A program made the translations under genes and the position numbers. The notes beneath the pieces are model-generated. The model saw nothing but the letters and a program-made list of their open reading frames with translations. It ran no database searches and had not been told where the DNA came from. Positions 22,008-33,371 of a stretch of DNA of 64,000 nt are shown piece by piece. Each line of letters opens with the position of its first letter. Positions within the stretch are counted from its first letter, which is position 1. Source of the DNA: Thereva unica (lineage: Eukaryota > Arthropoda > Insecta > Diptera > Therevidae); contig OX465282.1 of assembly GCA_949987705.1 (NCBI GenBank), forward strand, positions 63,671,922 through 63,735,921, written 5' to 3'.

Positions 22008-23185
22008 CAAGGACGTAGCCAGGGGAGGGGTTTTGGGGGTTCAAACCCCCCCCGAATGAAAAAAGACATCGCAGATAGCATGAAAAATTAAATAATAATA
22101 AATAGTTTTTCTTCAATTGTATACTAAATTTGAGATAGGCAGAACACCATTCAAATCGCATTTTTTCTTCTTAGAAATACCTTTGGCGACAGCTATGTAT
22201 GTATAGCGCGAACCAAACGAGATGAGGTTTCTCAAAAGGCTATTTTCCATGCGCAGTAGCATTCTTGGTACATTTCGAAGCGGAAATTTGAAAATACAAA
22301 AGCGAATGTCTTATTCATATGTGCGCAATGTTTATTGGTGTGTAATTTGCATTTCCGAAGAAAGGAAAAAATATCTAGATGACTATGTATAAAAAAAGTA
22401 AAAAAGTATAGGGGGGAAGGGGAGGTCTCATTTACACAGATCATTATTATGATTCTTACAAAAACCCATTCTGCCGTCACAACATCCACGACTGTTCTGA
22501 ACTGTCGCGGGTCTCTGTGTGAGATTGCCATTCAGTTTCATATAAAACTTTGTTGGATTCCGAGACATAATAGGATTAGGGGAACCGTAGGGCAGATGAG
22601 CTTGCTAGACAGGGAACCGAAGTAGAAAGGACACCCCACTTAACCCGGATAGGAATGACCTACAAACTAGCTTGGAGGAAAATCAGCTTAGCTCGAGATG
22701 GGTCGACTACAGCAACGGTGTTCCGCACTCTTCATGCAATCTGGCCAACTTTGGACGCAAAGCGTTCAAAATTTCTAGTTTTGTTAAACATAAAGGAGAT
22801 AACCCATGTAGTAAATGCTCTGATCGGTCACTGCCCCTTTGACCGGCACGCCGAAAGATTAAGACTTCCCCACAACGACTTATGCTGATGTTGTGGTAAT
22901 GAAGAAGAGGAAGAAACTGTCTCCCATCTTCTCTGTACATGTCCCGCCCTCGCAAGGAAAGAGGGACCTTCCTTGGCTCACCCTTCCTTGATGCATTGAG
23001 CGAGCTGCAAAATACTGGGGTCCCTGAACTCTGTCGCTTTATCAAAAGCTCCAAATGGCTTGAAATGGCCTGCACTTTGTTCCAACACTAGAATGGCTAA
23101 TGGCATCACAATGGGCCCAATAGCGTGCCATTTCAACCTAACCTACAAAAACCCCTCCCGAAGCAAAATCCTGGCTACGTCCTTG
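22008..23185. mobile_element. hAT element 2 in LINE copy 2
   Basis: Ends CAAGGACGTAGCCAGG (left) and its complement CCTGGCTACGTCCTTG (right), duplication CAGTGAAA (22000-22007, 23186-23193). It carries a LINE 3' fragment. A shorter relative is at 59495-59741, sharing TTTCGAAGCGGAAATTT and CATATGTGCGCAATGTTTAT. Confidence 0.88.
22560..23130 (+). pseudogene. R1/LOA-like LINE 3' fragment, inside hAT 2
   Basis: Plus-strand frames give DELARQGTEVE-like sequence (the end of a LINE RNase H domain), then TYKLAWRKISLARDG, IGHCPFDRHAERL and a zinc-knuckle-like CCGNEEEEETVSHLLCTCP. This order is typical of R1/LOA/I-group LINEs with RNase H, distinct from the other LINEs here. It has in-frame stops and ends in CTAACCTACAAAAA. 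Confidence 0.65.
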
Positions 23186-23271
23186 CAGTGAAATTCTTCT
23201 GGATGGAACTTACCAAGGACCAGAAGTTTTTGCTACCAGAGGTTGCATTAAAGAGTTTACTTCTCAACTTA

Positions 23272-23956
23272 GAGCCCCCGCACACTACAGACTTTCCATC
23301 GGCCGATAGTTTGGTCGGGTTGGACTTGTAAGCGCGCACACTGGACCAACTAAACCGTCGGGTTGGTGGTGAGTGCGCAGACTAGACCGACTGTTCTCGA
23401 ATGATTTGCTAGTAAAGGCTTTTGAAGAGAGCGGTCGCAAAATGAGAGTTAATGCAATATTGTCCAGAAAAGTTATTATTGCTTTCATACAACGGAGGAG
23501 AAGGACCAGGAAGAGAAACCGAGAGTATTGGGTGCATCCTATCTACAGTGATAGATTATTGTATGGAAAATTTTATACGATGCATTCCAAATTGCTAGAT
23601 TACCCCGAAAAAAATTTCGCCTTTTATCGAATGAGCATAACCAGCTTCAATGAACTTGCCATCATGAAAATAACGACAACCATCCGACGCAAAAATATGA
23701 AGCTAACTAAACTATCGGCCGTATTAGCCGACTAAACAATCGCCTAATGTGCGCGCGTGGAAGAGCTCCATACTGATTAAGGAGTTGGCCGATAGTTTGC
23801 CGACATTATAGTTTGAAGGCAATCGGGTAGCCCATCAAACTTATTTATCGGCCGATTCTGAATCCTTGTAGTATGCGCACTTGCATACATGTTAATACTG
23901 ATTAAGAGCCCGACTAAACTATCGGCCGATGGAAAGTCTGTAGTGTGCGGGGGCTC
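23272..23956. mobile_element. Harbinger deletion derivative in LINE copy 2
   Basis: About 48-bp terminal inverted repeats starting GAGCCCCCGCACACTACAGA, flanked by TTA (23269-23271, 23957-23959), the PIF/Harbinger TWA duplication. Subterminal copies of ATCGGCCGATAGTTT recur inside. The 685-bp element keeps only the N-terminal part of a transposase. Confidence 0.85.
23373..23735 (+). pseudogene. Harbinger transposase N-terminal remnant
   Basis: The frame contains an arginine-rich stretch followed by EYWVHPIYSDRLLYGKFYT and FAFYRMSITSFNEL. This matches the pattern WVHPI..R...GEF.TL..EL..D...F..YFRMS of HARBI1-like N-termini. The catalytic domain is absent, so the product, if made, could not transpose DNA. 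Confidence 0.75.
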
Positions 23957-24793
23957 TTACTGTCAAATGAATTTTTGACGCTCCTGATGGTGACTTTACA
24001 GGAATTTCTTAGTTTTATACTCTAAACGGAGCGATTCACTCGGGGAGCTCTTGTAAGCTCGAAAGGCGGCTTCTTTGTTTCTGATTGCATGCATACAGTC
24101 CTGATTAAACCATCTGTTGGGCCTAGCCTTCACAGATTTAGTAGAATGAGGAATGTACAAATGCATTCCTGCCTGTATGATTCTAGTGATACGGATAGTG
24201 GCAGAGTTGACGTTTTTGGTTCGGAAACACTGATTCCAGTCAGTAGCTCGGAAAAAATTAATTAGCCCCAGCCAATTGGCCTTCCCAGAATGCCATACAG
24301 TTCTCCTAACTGGTTTGGGAGGGGTGGGAAATTCGAATGGGAAGCTAGCGCTAACTAAGGAGTGGTCCGAATTGCCGGGAGGTGAATCAACTTCGACGGA
24401 GTATCGCTCTGGATGGGAAGTGAGAAAAAGATCAAGGAGATAGTTTCCTTGATCGGCAAGATCAGGGACTCTCGTGGGATGATCCACAATTTGATGTAAA
24501 TTATTGGTGTCTGCAAAGAGCTCGACGTCCTTGCCAGAAACACTGGTGCCATTTGAGTAAGTCCAGTAGCGTAGCGTGGGGGGTGCAGAGGGGGCCATGG
24601 CCCCGGGCGGCGTAGATGTTGGGAGCGGCGGCCAAACTGGACCGAACTAGAGATCCTACCGGCAACATCAGGCCCTAACCATTGCCACATCCAGCACGAT
24701 GTCCTGGCTGATGGTGTCTACAGGCCAAACATAAATGGGAAGGGAAGTGAAGTGAGGTGAAGTTAGGTACCATTCCATATAAATGTATGAGAG

Positions 24794-25557
24794 CAGAGGC
24801 GGGCGCTTTCATAGGTGAAAATGGTGCACTTGCACCGGGCGCAATTTCGGAAATTAAGATTTAAAAAAAAATTTAAAAAATTGAAAAAGTGATCCCATTG
24901 TCATATATTACACGAAATGCACCTTCTGTGCGTTTTACCATTGTCTTCTGCAAGGTGTGGCCAATGCAATTTCATTTAGTTCGCCTGATTTTGTCGTCTA
25001 TCCTTTCTTGGCTGGCACGGTGCCATAGGTCATGATTTGTAATTCAAATTAGTCGTACTATTATAGATCACTACTTCGGCGAGAAACATCTAGATTGCCT
25101 ATGTTCTGAAGTTTTTGAAAGCGGCTTCTATGTCCAGTAAGGCTGTTAAGTGGACTGCTTTGTTATGCAAATATATGCAGTGCAGTTACCACCTATTATC
25201 CTTCGAAATAAAAAGGATTGGAGAACGACATAGAGACCTTCGTTATGGAGATTCGAGTTTATAGTATTATTAGTGCTGGAAATAGTTAAGAAAGTGCAGC
25301 TTACAATGAAAATCATCGGAGGGCATTAATCAGCATTAGCGGGAGAGTTTTGTGAACTTAAAGCGTAAGTAAACTCAGCACAAAAGCAAGATCCCGAAGC
25401 AAATCCTGATTGGACAAAGGCAGGGGCGCGGTTTCATAGAGTTTTTGTGTCTTCTTTCATTTTCCATTATTGCCATCAAAATATGAATAAAAATGAAGGG
25501 GCACAATATGTATATGGCATGCTGCACCGGGCGCAAAAAAGCCAAACGCCGGCCCTG
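24794..25557. mobile_element. hAT element 4, nested in hAT 3
   Basis: Ends CAGAGGCGGGCGCTTT and CAGGGCCGGCGTTTGGC (right read inward), duplication TATGAGAG (24786-24793, 25558-25565). Both sides carry the subterminal motif GCACCGGGCGCA. The interior includes a short minus-strand LINE piece. Confidence 0.85.
24940..25035 (-). pseudogene. Small LINE fragment in hAT 4
   Basis: The reverse complement (CAGCCAAGAAAGGATAGACG, GGCCACACCTT) is nearly identical to 20025-20090 in hAT 1, the segment just before WVGHTLRR. It shows that two different hATs carry parts of the same LINE. Confidence 0.65.
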
Positions 25558-27126
25558 TATGAGAGTGACCAATATGGCAGTAAGTGGATGTTACATCTAC
25601 TTCAGTGGAAGTTACGTCTACTTTACTTCTGCGTTACTTTTCATTTAGGTTTGGCCTTATTTCTGGACTAAAAAGTTGAGGCATCAAAATTATCCAACCA
25701 AACTCTCCTATTTGATGGATTATCAAAAAAGCGTACGCCTGTGATGGAAGACAAGAATAACTCATGCATGGACCTTCTTTTTGTATCCATGTTTGTGTAA
25801 ATGGTTCAAAACACTTGTGAGCGCGCATATGAATCACGATAGGTGTCCATTGGCAGCTGACAGTGGATCGCCAAATTGTGAATAAATCAGAGTCGGTTAG
25901 ATTGTAGTGAAAAATTGATTCAGTTGTTTATTTTCAGTTGAATTGTAGTTTTGTTGTAAGTTCGTTTGTTCGTTCGTTTTTATACAAACAGAGTGACGTT
26001 GCTCTCTTGTATGAGACTCTCAATGTGCATGGAAACAACGATTTTAAGATTCCCTTCTTTTATAACGCGGACTGTAAATGCTGAAGCTTGAGAAAGACTC
26101 CAACAGCTGCCGCATTTTTCGTTAAAATCCCCTGTAATAGTATTGGGTTACGATGATGGGGAAATGAAACGTCAGAGACAGAGAAGAATTTAAGCTTATG
26201 CTCCTGCGTCTACGAGGCTTTCTATCTAAAGACAGACTAAAATAAATTACAGAGAGAAATTACTGATTCCAGCTCTCTGGGTTTGTTAAAGTTTATAATT
26301 TAGGTTAACCTTGAAGCACGGATATAGCCTGCGCCAAAACAGTTGGAAATCTCAAAATCGATTTTTTGATGAGCAGTGAAAGTCTCAAATCCTCACCACG
26401 AAAGTAGATTCGAAAAGAAAAGTGCACCTCATCATTACGTGCGTTTAAAACCCCAAATCACCCGCTCATTTATATTTTCAATCACAATTGCATCCGTCTC
26501 ATTACGACTCTTGTCCTGGTCAGATGCTATAGTGGAGTGTTGTTCCCGGTAAACGAGTTTCAAAAGGGAAATTAAATGCATGTCCGCTTGAGTTTTATCC
26601 ATACAGGGAATGTTAATGTATGTGGAGTTGTCATTTCCTCGCCTGCGCGTAAAATTCCCATTTATTTTGGCGCACACTATACCGAACATTCATTAGTTAC
26701 ATATAATTCATTGCGTTTACATGATGCCTTGAATTCTTGGATTGAAAATTGATTGATTAAAAATTATTGAAAATCTACATATTGAATTTTCAACATCGCA
26801 GACTTTTACCAATTCAATTCGAAAGTAGGAGGCAGCAAATTTATGGCTCGCCCCCGGGCGGCAGAAATCCACGCTACGCCACTGAGTAAGTCAGCCAGTT
26901 TGCGTTATGAACATTGAAATCACCCGCAACGATAATTTCACACTCAGGATTGGACGACAAAAATCCCGAGATTTAGTAAAATTATGTACATTAACGGTAG
27001 TAGAAGCACGGCTTCTCAGCGGCTCATCAATTCACAGCATGTTGAAGTTCCCTGTATAGAAGGATGGTCGTATGACTGACAGAAATTTCTTTCGGACAAT
27101 GAGTCAATAATGGAGGGGTGGAGTTT

Positions 27127-27320
27127 CGGATTATCGTCGAAATTTCTACAACGATGACGAGTTCAATGTATTATTGTTTCGATATCTCTTTCAACTGCTG
27201 GCCCGTGCATCTCTGCAAGGAGACAATGCCTTCATTGACTTGCTAAATGCATTGCGAATTGGCAAACTGACTTCTTTTGAGAAGAGTTCTTCAAGATGCA
27301 GGTGGTGAGTATATCGTGTT
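27127..27320 (+). pseudogene. Helitron/PIF1-like helicase fragment
   Basis: One frame reads LQGDNAFIDLLNALRIGKLTSFE, matching the pattern D..F..LLN.LR.GE.T of PIF1-like helicases carried by Helitrons. It ends at a GT-rich junction (CAGGTGGTGAGT) near 27305. There are only about 50 codons, with no catalytic motifs. Confidence 0.5.
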
Positions 27321-27900
27321 TTTTTATTAGTCACCCTACGAACTTAATGAGTCATTATGAGCCTACGAACAAATTTACCTCATTTTTTGTTCTACTTAGG
27401 TTGTCAATATGACTTGTTTTTTTATATATGTAAAAATTCGAAACCGATTTAAGCTGGTTTCATTGAAAAATAAAAATTCGAAAACCGGTTTTTTAAAAAG
27501 TCGGATTTTATATAAACCCTACTTCGAACAGGTTAACCTAATTGTATTACCCTATTATCTATCGTACCCGTGGGAATCACTAGGAGGCTACTATCGTGTA
27601 CAATATGTTGTTTCACCTATTCTGCCGATGACTGACCACCACTCCCCATAAATTAAGTGGAGAATAAAAATTGAAGGACTCGAAGATTTCCATTAATTAA
27701 CCAAAAGTGACATACAGCCTTAAAACGGTAAGCACGAACAGTTCGTTACGATATGCCTGATAACAACCTTGGGGTTTAAAGGGAAAAAATAAAGCAGTAA
27801 GCAAAATTGAAGACAATAGGTTCATCATGTGGAATGAGGTGGTAAACGGATCACCCGTTAAACAGCCCCGTTGAATCATGTTTTACTGATCACCATTTTA
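27321..27900. other. No gene recognised
   Basis: AT-rich sequence with only short frames; nothing supports a gene or repeat family. Confidence 0.4.
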
Positions 27901-27911
27901 GACGCCTAATG

Positions 27912-28052
27912 CCCTCGACACACTAAGTATGTAGTACACTTAATCCAGGTTAAGACGTCAGAATGTCGTAGACTCCATTTTATGTCCATATATTTTATAT
28001 GGGTATACGTCATTTTGACGTTATAGTCCGGATTAAGGGTGCTAGTGTATCT
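27912..28052. mobile_element. About 140-bp palindromic MITE-like unit
   Basis: The two halves are imperfect reverse complements centred near 27994 (ACACTTAATCC..GG against GGATTAAGGGTG; TATGTCCATATATTTTATAT at the centre). The length and near-complete palindrome suggest a MITE. No target duplication was established. Confidence 0.5.
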
Positions 28053-29484
28053 CCGGTATTACTTATTTTCAGATTTCTGTTGATGCAATAACGCTAGTTG
28101 AAATTTCTCCCAAAGAAGGTGCTAAACATAAGATCAACTGAAGATTATCATTTACTGTGCAGTTTCCACAATAAACGATAATTGCTCCACTCTTCCAATT
28201 ACTTGATGGGATTTCTTTAGATGGTCGCAGGGGAACCACTTATAACAGCAAATGATGTTTCGTACTAATGATCCGTTATTTGTTGGCAACACGTCATTAT
28301 TATTTATCTCCTTCATCATTCCTCATTTGTTCCTAAAAAAATTCATTAAAATAAAATGTATTTAGCCGCTTAAACTGCAATCACTAAATAAGTCTTTCAG
28401 TGACTGAGTCCACTCTCATAGTAGTGAGTTGACTATATAATAGTGAAAAGCTTCTGCTAGCCTTTCAACAGCTGTTTGCTTCCTTCAAACTTTATTTTGA
28501 TTTACAGATCGTAAAATCGCTCATAATTACATAAAATTACTTGCATTCAGTTTCCAGTAGCATAATATTACAGCGACTTTCATGGTTGCATAAACAAACT
28601 AAAACCGGTTTGTGCGAATTAATTCGCACCTCGCAAAATTGTTGACCTGCGATCCGGGAATCTGACATTGACATTGGATTCCTGGCAAATTATAACCCCT
28701 TGATCCGGTGCTCTTTTGATATTATGCAAAGCAACTGGCTTGCCCCGCAGGTAAGTAATTGCAGGTTTTAAGTCACCTTTACAAAAACGTTACGACGTGA
28801 GTTGGTGTGCTTCGTTCCTTTTCCTATTCTTATCTAAGCCAAAATTTAGCCGATTTAATTTCTATTGTTTCATTGATAACCCTTTGATCTGCTCAGTTAT
28901 TTTGAATTAGCGCTTTTTATTAAGACAACAGGTTAGGTCGGGTAAGCCCACAAATTCTCCAAGGATTTTAATTAGTCACCACCAGTATTTGTTGCGCAAT
29001 TTGTATTCCCTCATTGATTGCAGCAATCATGCGGCCGCACTGTGCTGCTTGTCACTTCTAATTGAAAGTGAAACTATTGCGTTACCGCCGCAGGTAAGTG
29101 TCGATGTAATCGATTAAAAGCCATTCAGTTGGACTTCACCTTGGTCATGAAGTACAGTGAAAGAAAATGTCTGGCTCGGGATTTAGAGCATTTTTGGGCT
29201 TGGGCCGGTATTGTAAAGATTTTGTTGAAAAATTCTCGCTGTCCTCCTGGAGTTCATCCACCTTTTATTAATGCTGAGTTCACTTCCTCAGAAATTGGTG
29301 TTTATGTCCGGGAATTTTTTCTTACTTACGCGATAGGATACGCTTCAAGATATTGCGTTCATATACTCGTGTGGATTGTTCTTTTTACTGGTGTATAAAA
29401 TTATATATTTTAGTACTGGAAAGACTGAGTTTAAATATAGTTTAAAGGAAGAATAAAGCTCATAGAGATTTTAGTTTGTCTACT
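28053..29484. other. No gene recognised
   Basis: A plus-strand frame at 29129-29398 (89 codons) is the longest but has no identifiable domain. Two CCGCAGGTAAGT-like splice-donor contexts occur at 28746 and 29088. Neither can be tied to a coding exon. Confidence 0.35.
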
Positions 29485-29765
29485 AAAATAATTATATATT
29501 TTTTAAGCGGCGGTTTCTATCAATGCCCGTAGCATAAGAAATAAAGTTGATGAATTTGGTGAAATGTTCCTCAATACTGGTGTTTATGCAATTTTCGTTA
29601 GTGAAACATGGTTAAATGATTCCCTACCTTCTTCGCTAGTTTCTCTTAGTGGCTATAAGTTAGTCCGCAATGATAGGCGAATCCACACTGTTGGTGGTGC
29701 AGCTATCTACCTGAGTGACAATATTAAATCTAAGATTGTAGGTTTTTCTTCTTCTCGCCAGTAGG
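29485..29765 (+). pseudogene. LINE endonuclease N-terminal fragment
   Basis: Plus-strand frame: VSINARSIRNKVDEF, then FVSETWLNDSL and VGGAAIYLSDN. This is the start of an APE-type endonuclease of Jockey/CR1-group LINEs (pattern N.RSL..K..EL...D...ETWL). It stops at 29763. No RT follows, so it is a fragment. Confidence 0.75.
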
Positions 29766-30228
29766 AATTCTAGGAAGGCCATACCGATGGAGCACTGATA
29801 TAAGTTATCTGGTAAGGGGAATCTCTTATGTTTTTGAGCGTCATTTCATTTTAGACATTTTTTGTTTCGGGAGGCCTGTGGAAAAGAGTTTGTGCACCAA
29901 AGAAGTTTCTCAATTATTTGTAGGAACATACAATCCGCGACAACTGTTTAACCTCACCCAATTTTTTTCCAGTTATTCCAAATTGGTTTATTCCAGAAAT
30001 CTGAGTTTATTACATCTGTTGACCTGAACAATTGGTAAACTTTTGCCGAAATAAAAATAAAGTTACATTACACTCAGAAATTTCTAGATTTTTTTTTTTA
30101 AATTTGGCCCATATGCACTGCGTGTAAAATAATGAAAGAAGCAGGTAATTTTAAAAAACAAACATGAGAATGGTTTCTACGTGTTATAATATTTATTATT
30201 CAATAATCTGTATTTCCACCATTTCGGT

Positions 30229-31560
30229 TTATAACTTGAAACAATCTTCTTGGGAGAGAATCATATAAATTGTGTAGTAAAGATATCGATACTTCATTCC
30301 AGGCACTTTAATGGTTGTTATTAGGTCATCCGTGGTACTATACTGCTGACCATTTGCAAAAACCCATCTTGATAGCCATCCCCACAAGTTGTCGATGTCG
30401 GTCCGGTTACAAAGAAGACCAATCCAAAACTTCAATATTTTCGTCCCGAAACCAAGTTCTGACTACTCTGTCTGTGTGAATTGCTGCGTAGTCATGTTGA
30501 AAAATCCATCTACCACCTTCCATTACTTCCTGTATTTTAGATTTAGTCGCAGAAAGCTGGGTCAGGTTCACGTAACTCGACAACGAAAATTTTTTTACGT
30601 ATCGCGTTCACGTAGCTCGGAAAAATTGTAAATTTTCATTTGTTGGCAGCAATAAGCATTCGAAAGCTCTTATTTTATCGAGCACTTGTATTATTAAGAT
30701 TAATTTTCCAATTTAAAAGTAGACTTTTATAACTTATTACATATGTATGTATTTTATTTTTAAAAATTTAATTAAGTTAATGCCAATAAATTGTATAATT
30801 TTGCAGCGGTTGTGGTTTCCTTACTGAAAACGAAAATTTTCTTTCGAGCTACGTGAACGCTCGATTTTTTCGAGACAAATTTTTTCGTATTTAAATTCGT
30901 TTCGAACGATTGTCGTCGTTCGAGCTACGTGAACCAGGTCTTTGTACTTTTCTGCAGTTTGTCTGACGGTAAGGACCACCAAGTCTACAGGACCATAGTA
31001 AGATATAGCCCCCCATATCATTACACCTTCTATTCGGCTGTGTCTCCTCGCTAAAAATCTCTGATCCTTGCGTAGATCGTGGAAATAATAGCAAAACCCA
31101 TCTGGACCATCCAATGAAAAACGTTTTTTATCAGAAAAGACGACTCTTCTCCATTCAGTGGTCCAAGACATGAGGTTTTGTGCAAATATAAGCCGATTTT
31201 CGTTATGGCGCTGAGTTAGCATGGGCTTCTTTTTCAATCGTCGACGTTGAAGCAGTAGAGAGGATTTTATTACTCTCCGTACAGTGCGTACAGATGCTGA
31301 TCTGCCTGATTTTTCTCCTATTTCCCGAGCTGACAACGATGAATTAGAAGCTTCTCTTAAAATACTGCGCCGTTCCCTTTCTGTAGTGGGTGTTTTCTTT
31401 CCTGCTTTTTGACGTATTCCATAATTCTTCTACCAATTCTCCGTGCGATTTTCCTCTTTGATAGGCCTTCCTCACTAAATACTTTAATTTTACCAATTTC
31501 TTCTGCGGTCAGTATTGTTCCTTTTCCTATTTTAAATAAAAAACACTGCTAAAATAACTT
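30229..31560 (-). pseudogene. Tc1-like transposase, broken
   Basis: Minus-strand pieces in order: N-terminal helix-turn-helix region LTAEEIGKIKVFSEEGLSKR (about 31530-31400), then in another frame LSAREIGEKSGRSASVRTV, the first catalytic motif VVFSDKKRFSLDGPDG, and VMIWGAISYYGPVDL (31336-30935). After the MITE at 30566-30934 comes WIFQHDYAAIH with the second Asp, then IDNLWGWLSRWVFANG in a shifted frame. Usual family residues are DD34E; here the expected Glu of IENLWG is Asp. At least two frameshifts, a stop and the MITE make it non-functional. Confidence 0.85.
30566..30934. mobile_element. 369-bp MITE with doubled CACGTAGCTCG motifs
   Basis: Inverted termini GTTCACGTAACTCGA and GTTCACGTAGCTCGA (read inward), flanked by CAG (30563-30565, 30935-30937). 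Each end carries a second GTTCACGTAGCTCG or complement about 35-60 bp inside. Removing the element with one CAG restores a continuous Tc1 reading frame (YKDLTQLSATK), confirming the ends. A 3-bp duplication without TWA does not identify a superfamily. Confidence 0.8.
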
Positions 31561-31674
31561 TAAATTAAATCACTTGTACTAGATAGTCTTAACCCTCCGA
31601 TACGTTAACACAAATGAGATGAGGTTAAACAGTTGTCGCAGTGCATATGGGCCACTGACATATAGTAATGGACT

Positions 31675-32123
31675 CACTGACATATAGTAATGGACTGCTG
31701 ATTGACGATGCTGAATGGCACCATTTTTCTCCAGAAATAGAAAACCTTTTTCATGCAAACAAAAAAAATTTCTTCGAATTTAGGAGAAAATAAGTGATAA
31801 GATGTTTGCTATAATTAACGGAAATAAATTTCCATCACTTATTTTTATTTATTAGCAGTTTTTTCACTAAATAAATGTATTTATTCCAAAACCGTGACGG
31901 TTATTTCCCCTGTTTAACGAAGTTTTCAAAATAGCTCAAGAGTGAGACAGAAGAACGAAAACTATACCTGTCTATTTTTTTCTAATTATGTTTATATCGC
32001 TGACATGCGCTGACGATTACAGTTCATTGGGATTTAACGTGGGAGCGAGGCAAGAATAGTTTTTGGTGCCATTTTTTTGTATGGGATTTTGCTCATTTAG
32101 CAGTCCATTACTATATGTCAGTG
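31675..32123 (+). mobile_element. 449-bp MITE, copy A, inserted in copy C
   Basis: Exactly 449 bp from CACTGACATATAG to CTATATGTCAGTG, duplication AATGGACT (31667-31674, 32124-32131), inserted into the terminal repeat of copy C. Shared internal landmarks: GCACCATTTTTCTCCAGA and GACAGAAGAACGAAAACTAT. No coding capacity. Confidence 0.92.
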
Positions 32124-32207
32124 AATGGACTGCTAAATGAGCAAAATCCCATACAAAAAAATGGCACCAAAAACTATTCCTGCCTCGCTCCCACATTAAT
32201 TCCCAAT

Positions 32208-33371
32208 CACTGACATATAGGAATGGACTGCTGATTGACAATGCTGAATGGCACCATTTTTCTCCAGATATAGAAAACCTTTTTTACGTAAACAAAATTT
32301 TTTTTTTTCGAATTTAAGAGGAAATAAGTGATAAAATGTCTGTAATAATTAATAGAAATATATTTCCATCACTCATTTTTATTTACCAGCAGTTTTTCCA
32401 TTAAATAAATGTATTTATCTCAAAATTGTGACGGTTATTTCGCCTGTTTAACGAAGTTTTCAAAATAGCTCAAGAGTGAGACAGAAGAACGAAAACTATA
32501 CCTGTCTATTTTTTTCTAATTATGTTTATATCGCTGACATGCGCTGACGATTACAGTTCATTGGGAATTAATGTGGGAGCGAGGCAGGAATAGTTTTTGG
32601 TGCCACTTTTTTGTATGGGATTTTGCTCATTTAGCAGTCCATTACTTATCGCACCCTTAGAATGAAAGTGACCTAACTCAAAAATTGCATTTTGTGGGAA
32701 ATGAGCAAGAAAGTTTTGAAATAAGTGCGGTGTTGAGTAAATTTAAAAGTATCTGTCCCGTGTTTCATTGAAAATGATTCATTTTTTGCGTATTTATATA
32801 TTGATCTTTTATGTACAGATTGGTAACATTATATTAAATTTAAATGTATTTTAAATATATTTTGATAATTTTAATAAGAAATGGTTTCAAATTAAGTCAC
32901 TCTATGTCAAAAATATTCTGTAATTTCTGGGACTTTTTATGAGTTAAGCCTATTTAAGACGCAAGATGCAGCAAATGCTGATGGCACATTATGGTTTCAG
33001 TCATTACTAAAGATTACTAAAGAGACTCAATCTAAAAACGGTTAAAAATTTTTTGCAAATATTTTGTAATAAACAGACTTATTATAAAAGGAGTCAGTTT
33101 AGCACCAAAAATAAAATGTACTCACCTTCACAGTATTTGCAATAAACTGGCACAATACTGATTCCGTCTCTTTCACATAACAGGCATAGGTGAATTGTGC
33201 GATCAACAAAAATGACCGATGTATACGTTATCACTTTTTTACTCTTAATTCGGGCTCTTTTTCGCCATAGGGTTTTAGAGTAGGCTTTTTAAGGTCAGTT
33301 TATAGCAAAATCAGAATTTACAGGAATTTTGAGTTAGGTCACTTTCATTCTAAGGGTGCGATATGTCAGTG
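32208..33371 (+). mobile_element. 449-bp MITE, copy B, inserted in copy C
   Basis: Duplication TTCCCAAT (32200-32207, 33372-33379). 1164 bp long because it contains the element at 32649-33361; removing that with a TA leaves 449 bp. Sequence is closer to copy C than to A (AGGAATGGACTGC, GGAAATATATTTC). Confidence 0.92.
32649..33361. mobile_element. 713-bp TIR element inside copy B
   Basis: About 34-bp perfect inverted repeats beginning TCGCACCCTTAGAATGAAAG, flanked by TA (32647-32648, 33362-33363; AT is an equally possible reading). This suggests a Tc1/mariner-type MITE. No coding frame is recognised. It is the youngest layer of this nest by insertion order. Confidence 0.85.

Larger units (their letters stand above)
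24564..26884. mobile_element. hAT element 3 in LINE copy 2
   Basis: Ends CAGTAGCGTAGCGTGG and CAGTGGCGTAGCGTGG (right end read inward), a common insect hAT terminus, with exact duplication AGTAAGTC (24556-24563, 26885-26892). No transposase is recognisable in the 2321 bp. It was itself invaded by the hAT at 24794-25557. Confidence 0.9.
18990..27126 (-). pseudogene. Non-LTR retrotransposon (Jockey/CR1 group), copy 2, split four times
   Basis: The longest LINE copy, same family as 15331-17178. Minus-strand segments in order: endonuclease part with VAGDFNVHNANW (about 27000-26895), then 24555-23960 with LLDLFLTSHPERYSV and the endonuclease SDH motif (NSDHSLV), then 23268-23194, RT from 21999 to 20553 (LDVNKSTGPDNIPS, YGFRQKRSTGD, PQGSILSPALF, FADD, LVWGGAP), and the C-terminus 19227-19031. 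The endonuclease nicks DNA and RT primes on the nick in related elements. The copy is dead: several frameshifts, and a 55-bp deletion near 21438 removes the RT motif A Asp. hAT elements at 19228, 22008 and 24564 and a Harbinger derivative at 23272 interrupt it, each removable at an exact target duplication. Confidence 0.85.

Noticed and set aside
29937..29956. 20-bp match to the interior of the Tc1 element just outside its left end
   Set aside because: GCGACAACTGTTTAACCTCA also occurs inverted at 31622-31641, but no further homology extends from it. A fragment of another copy is possible but not demonstrable.
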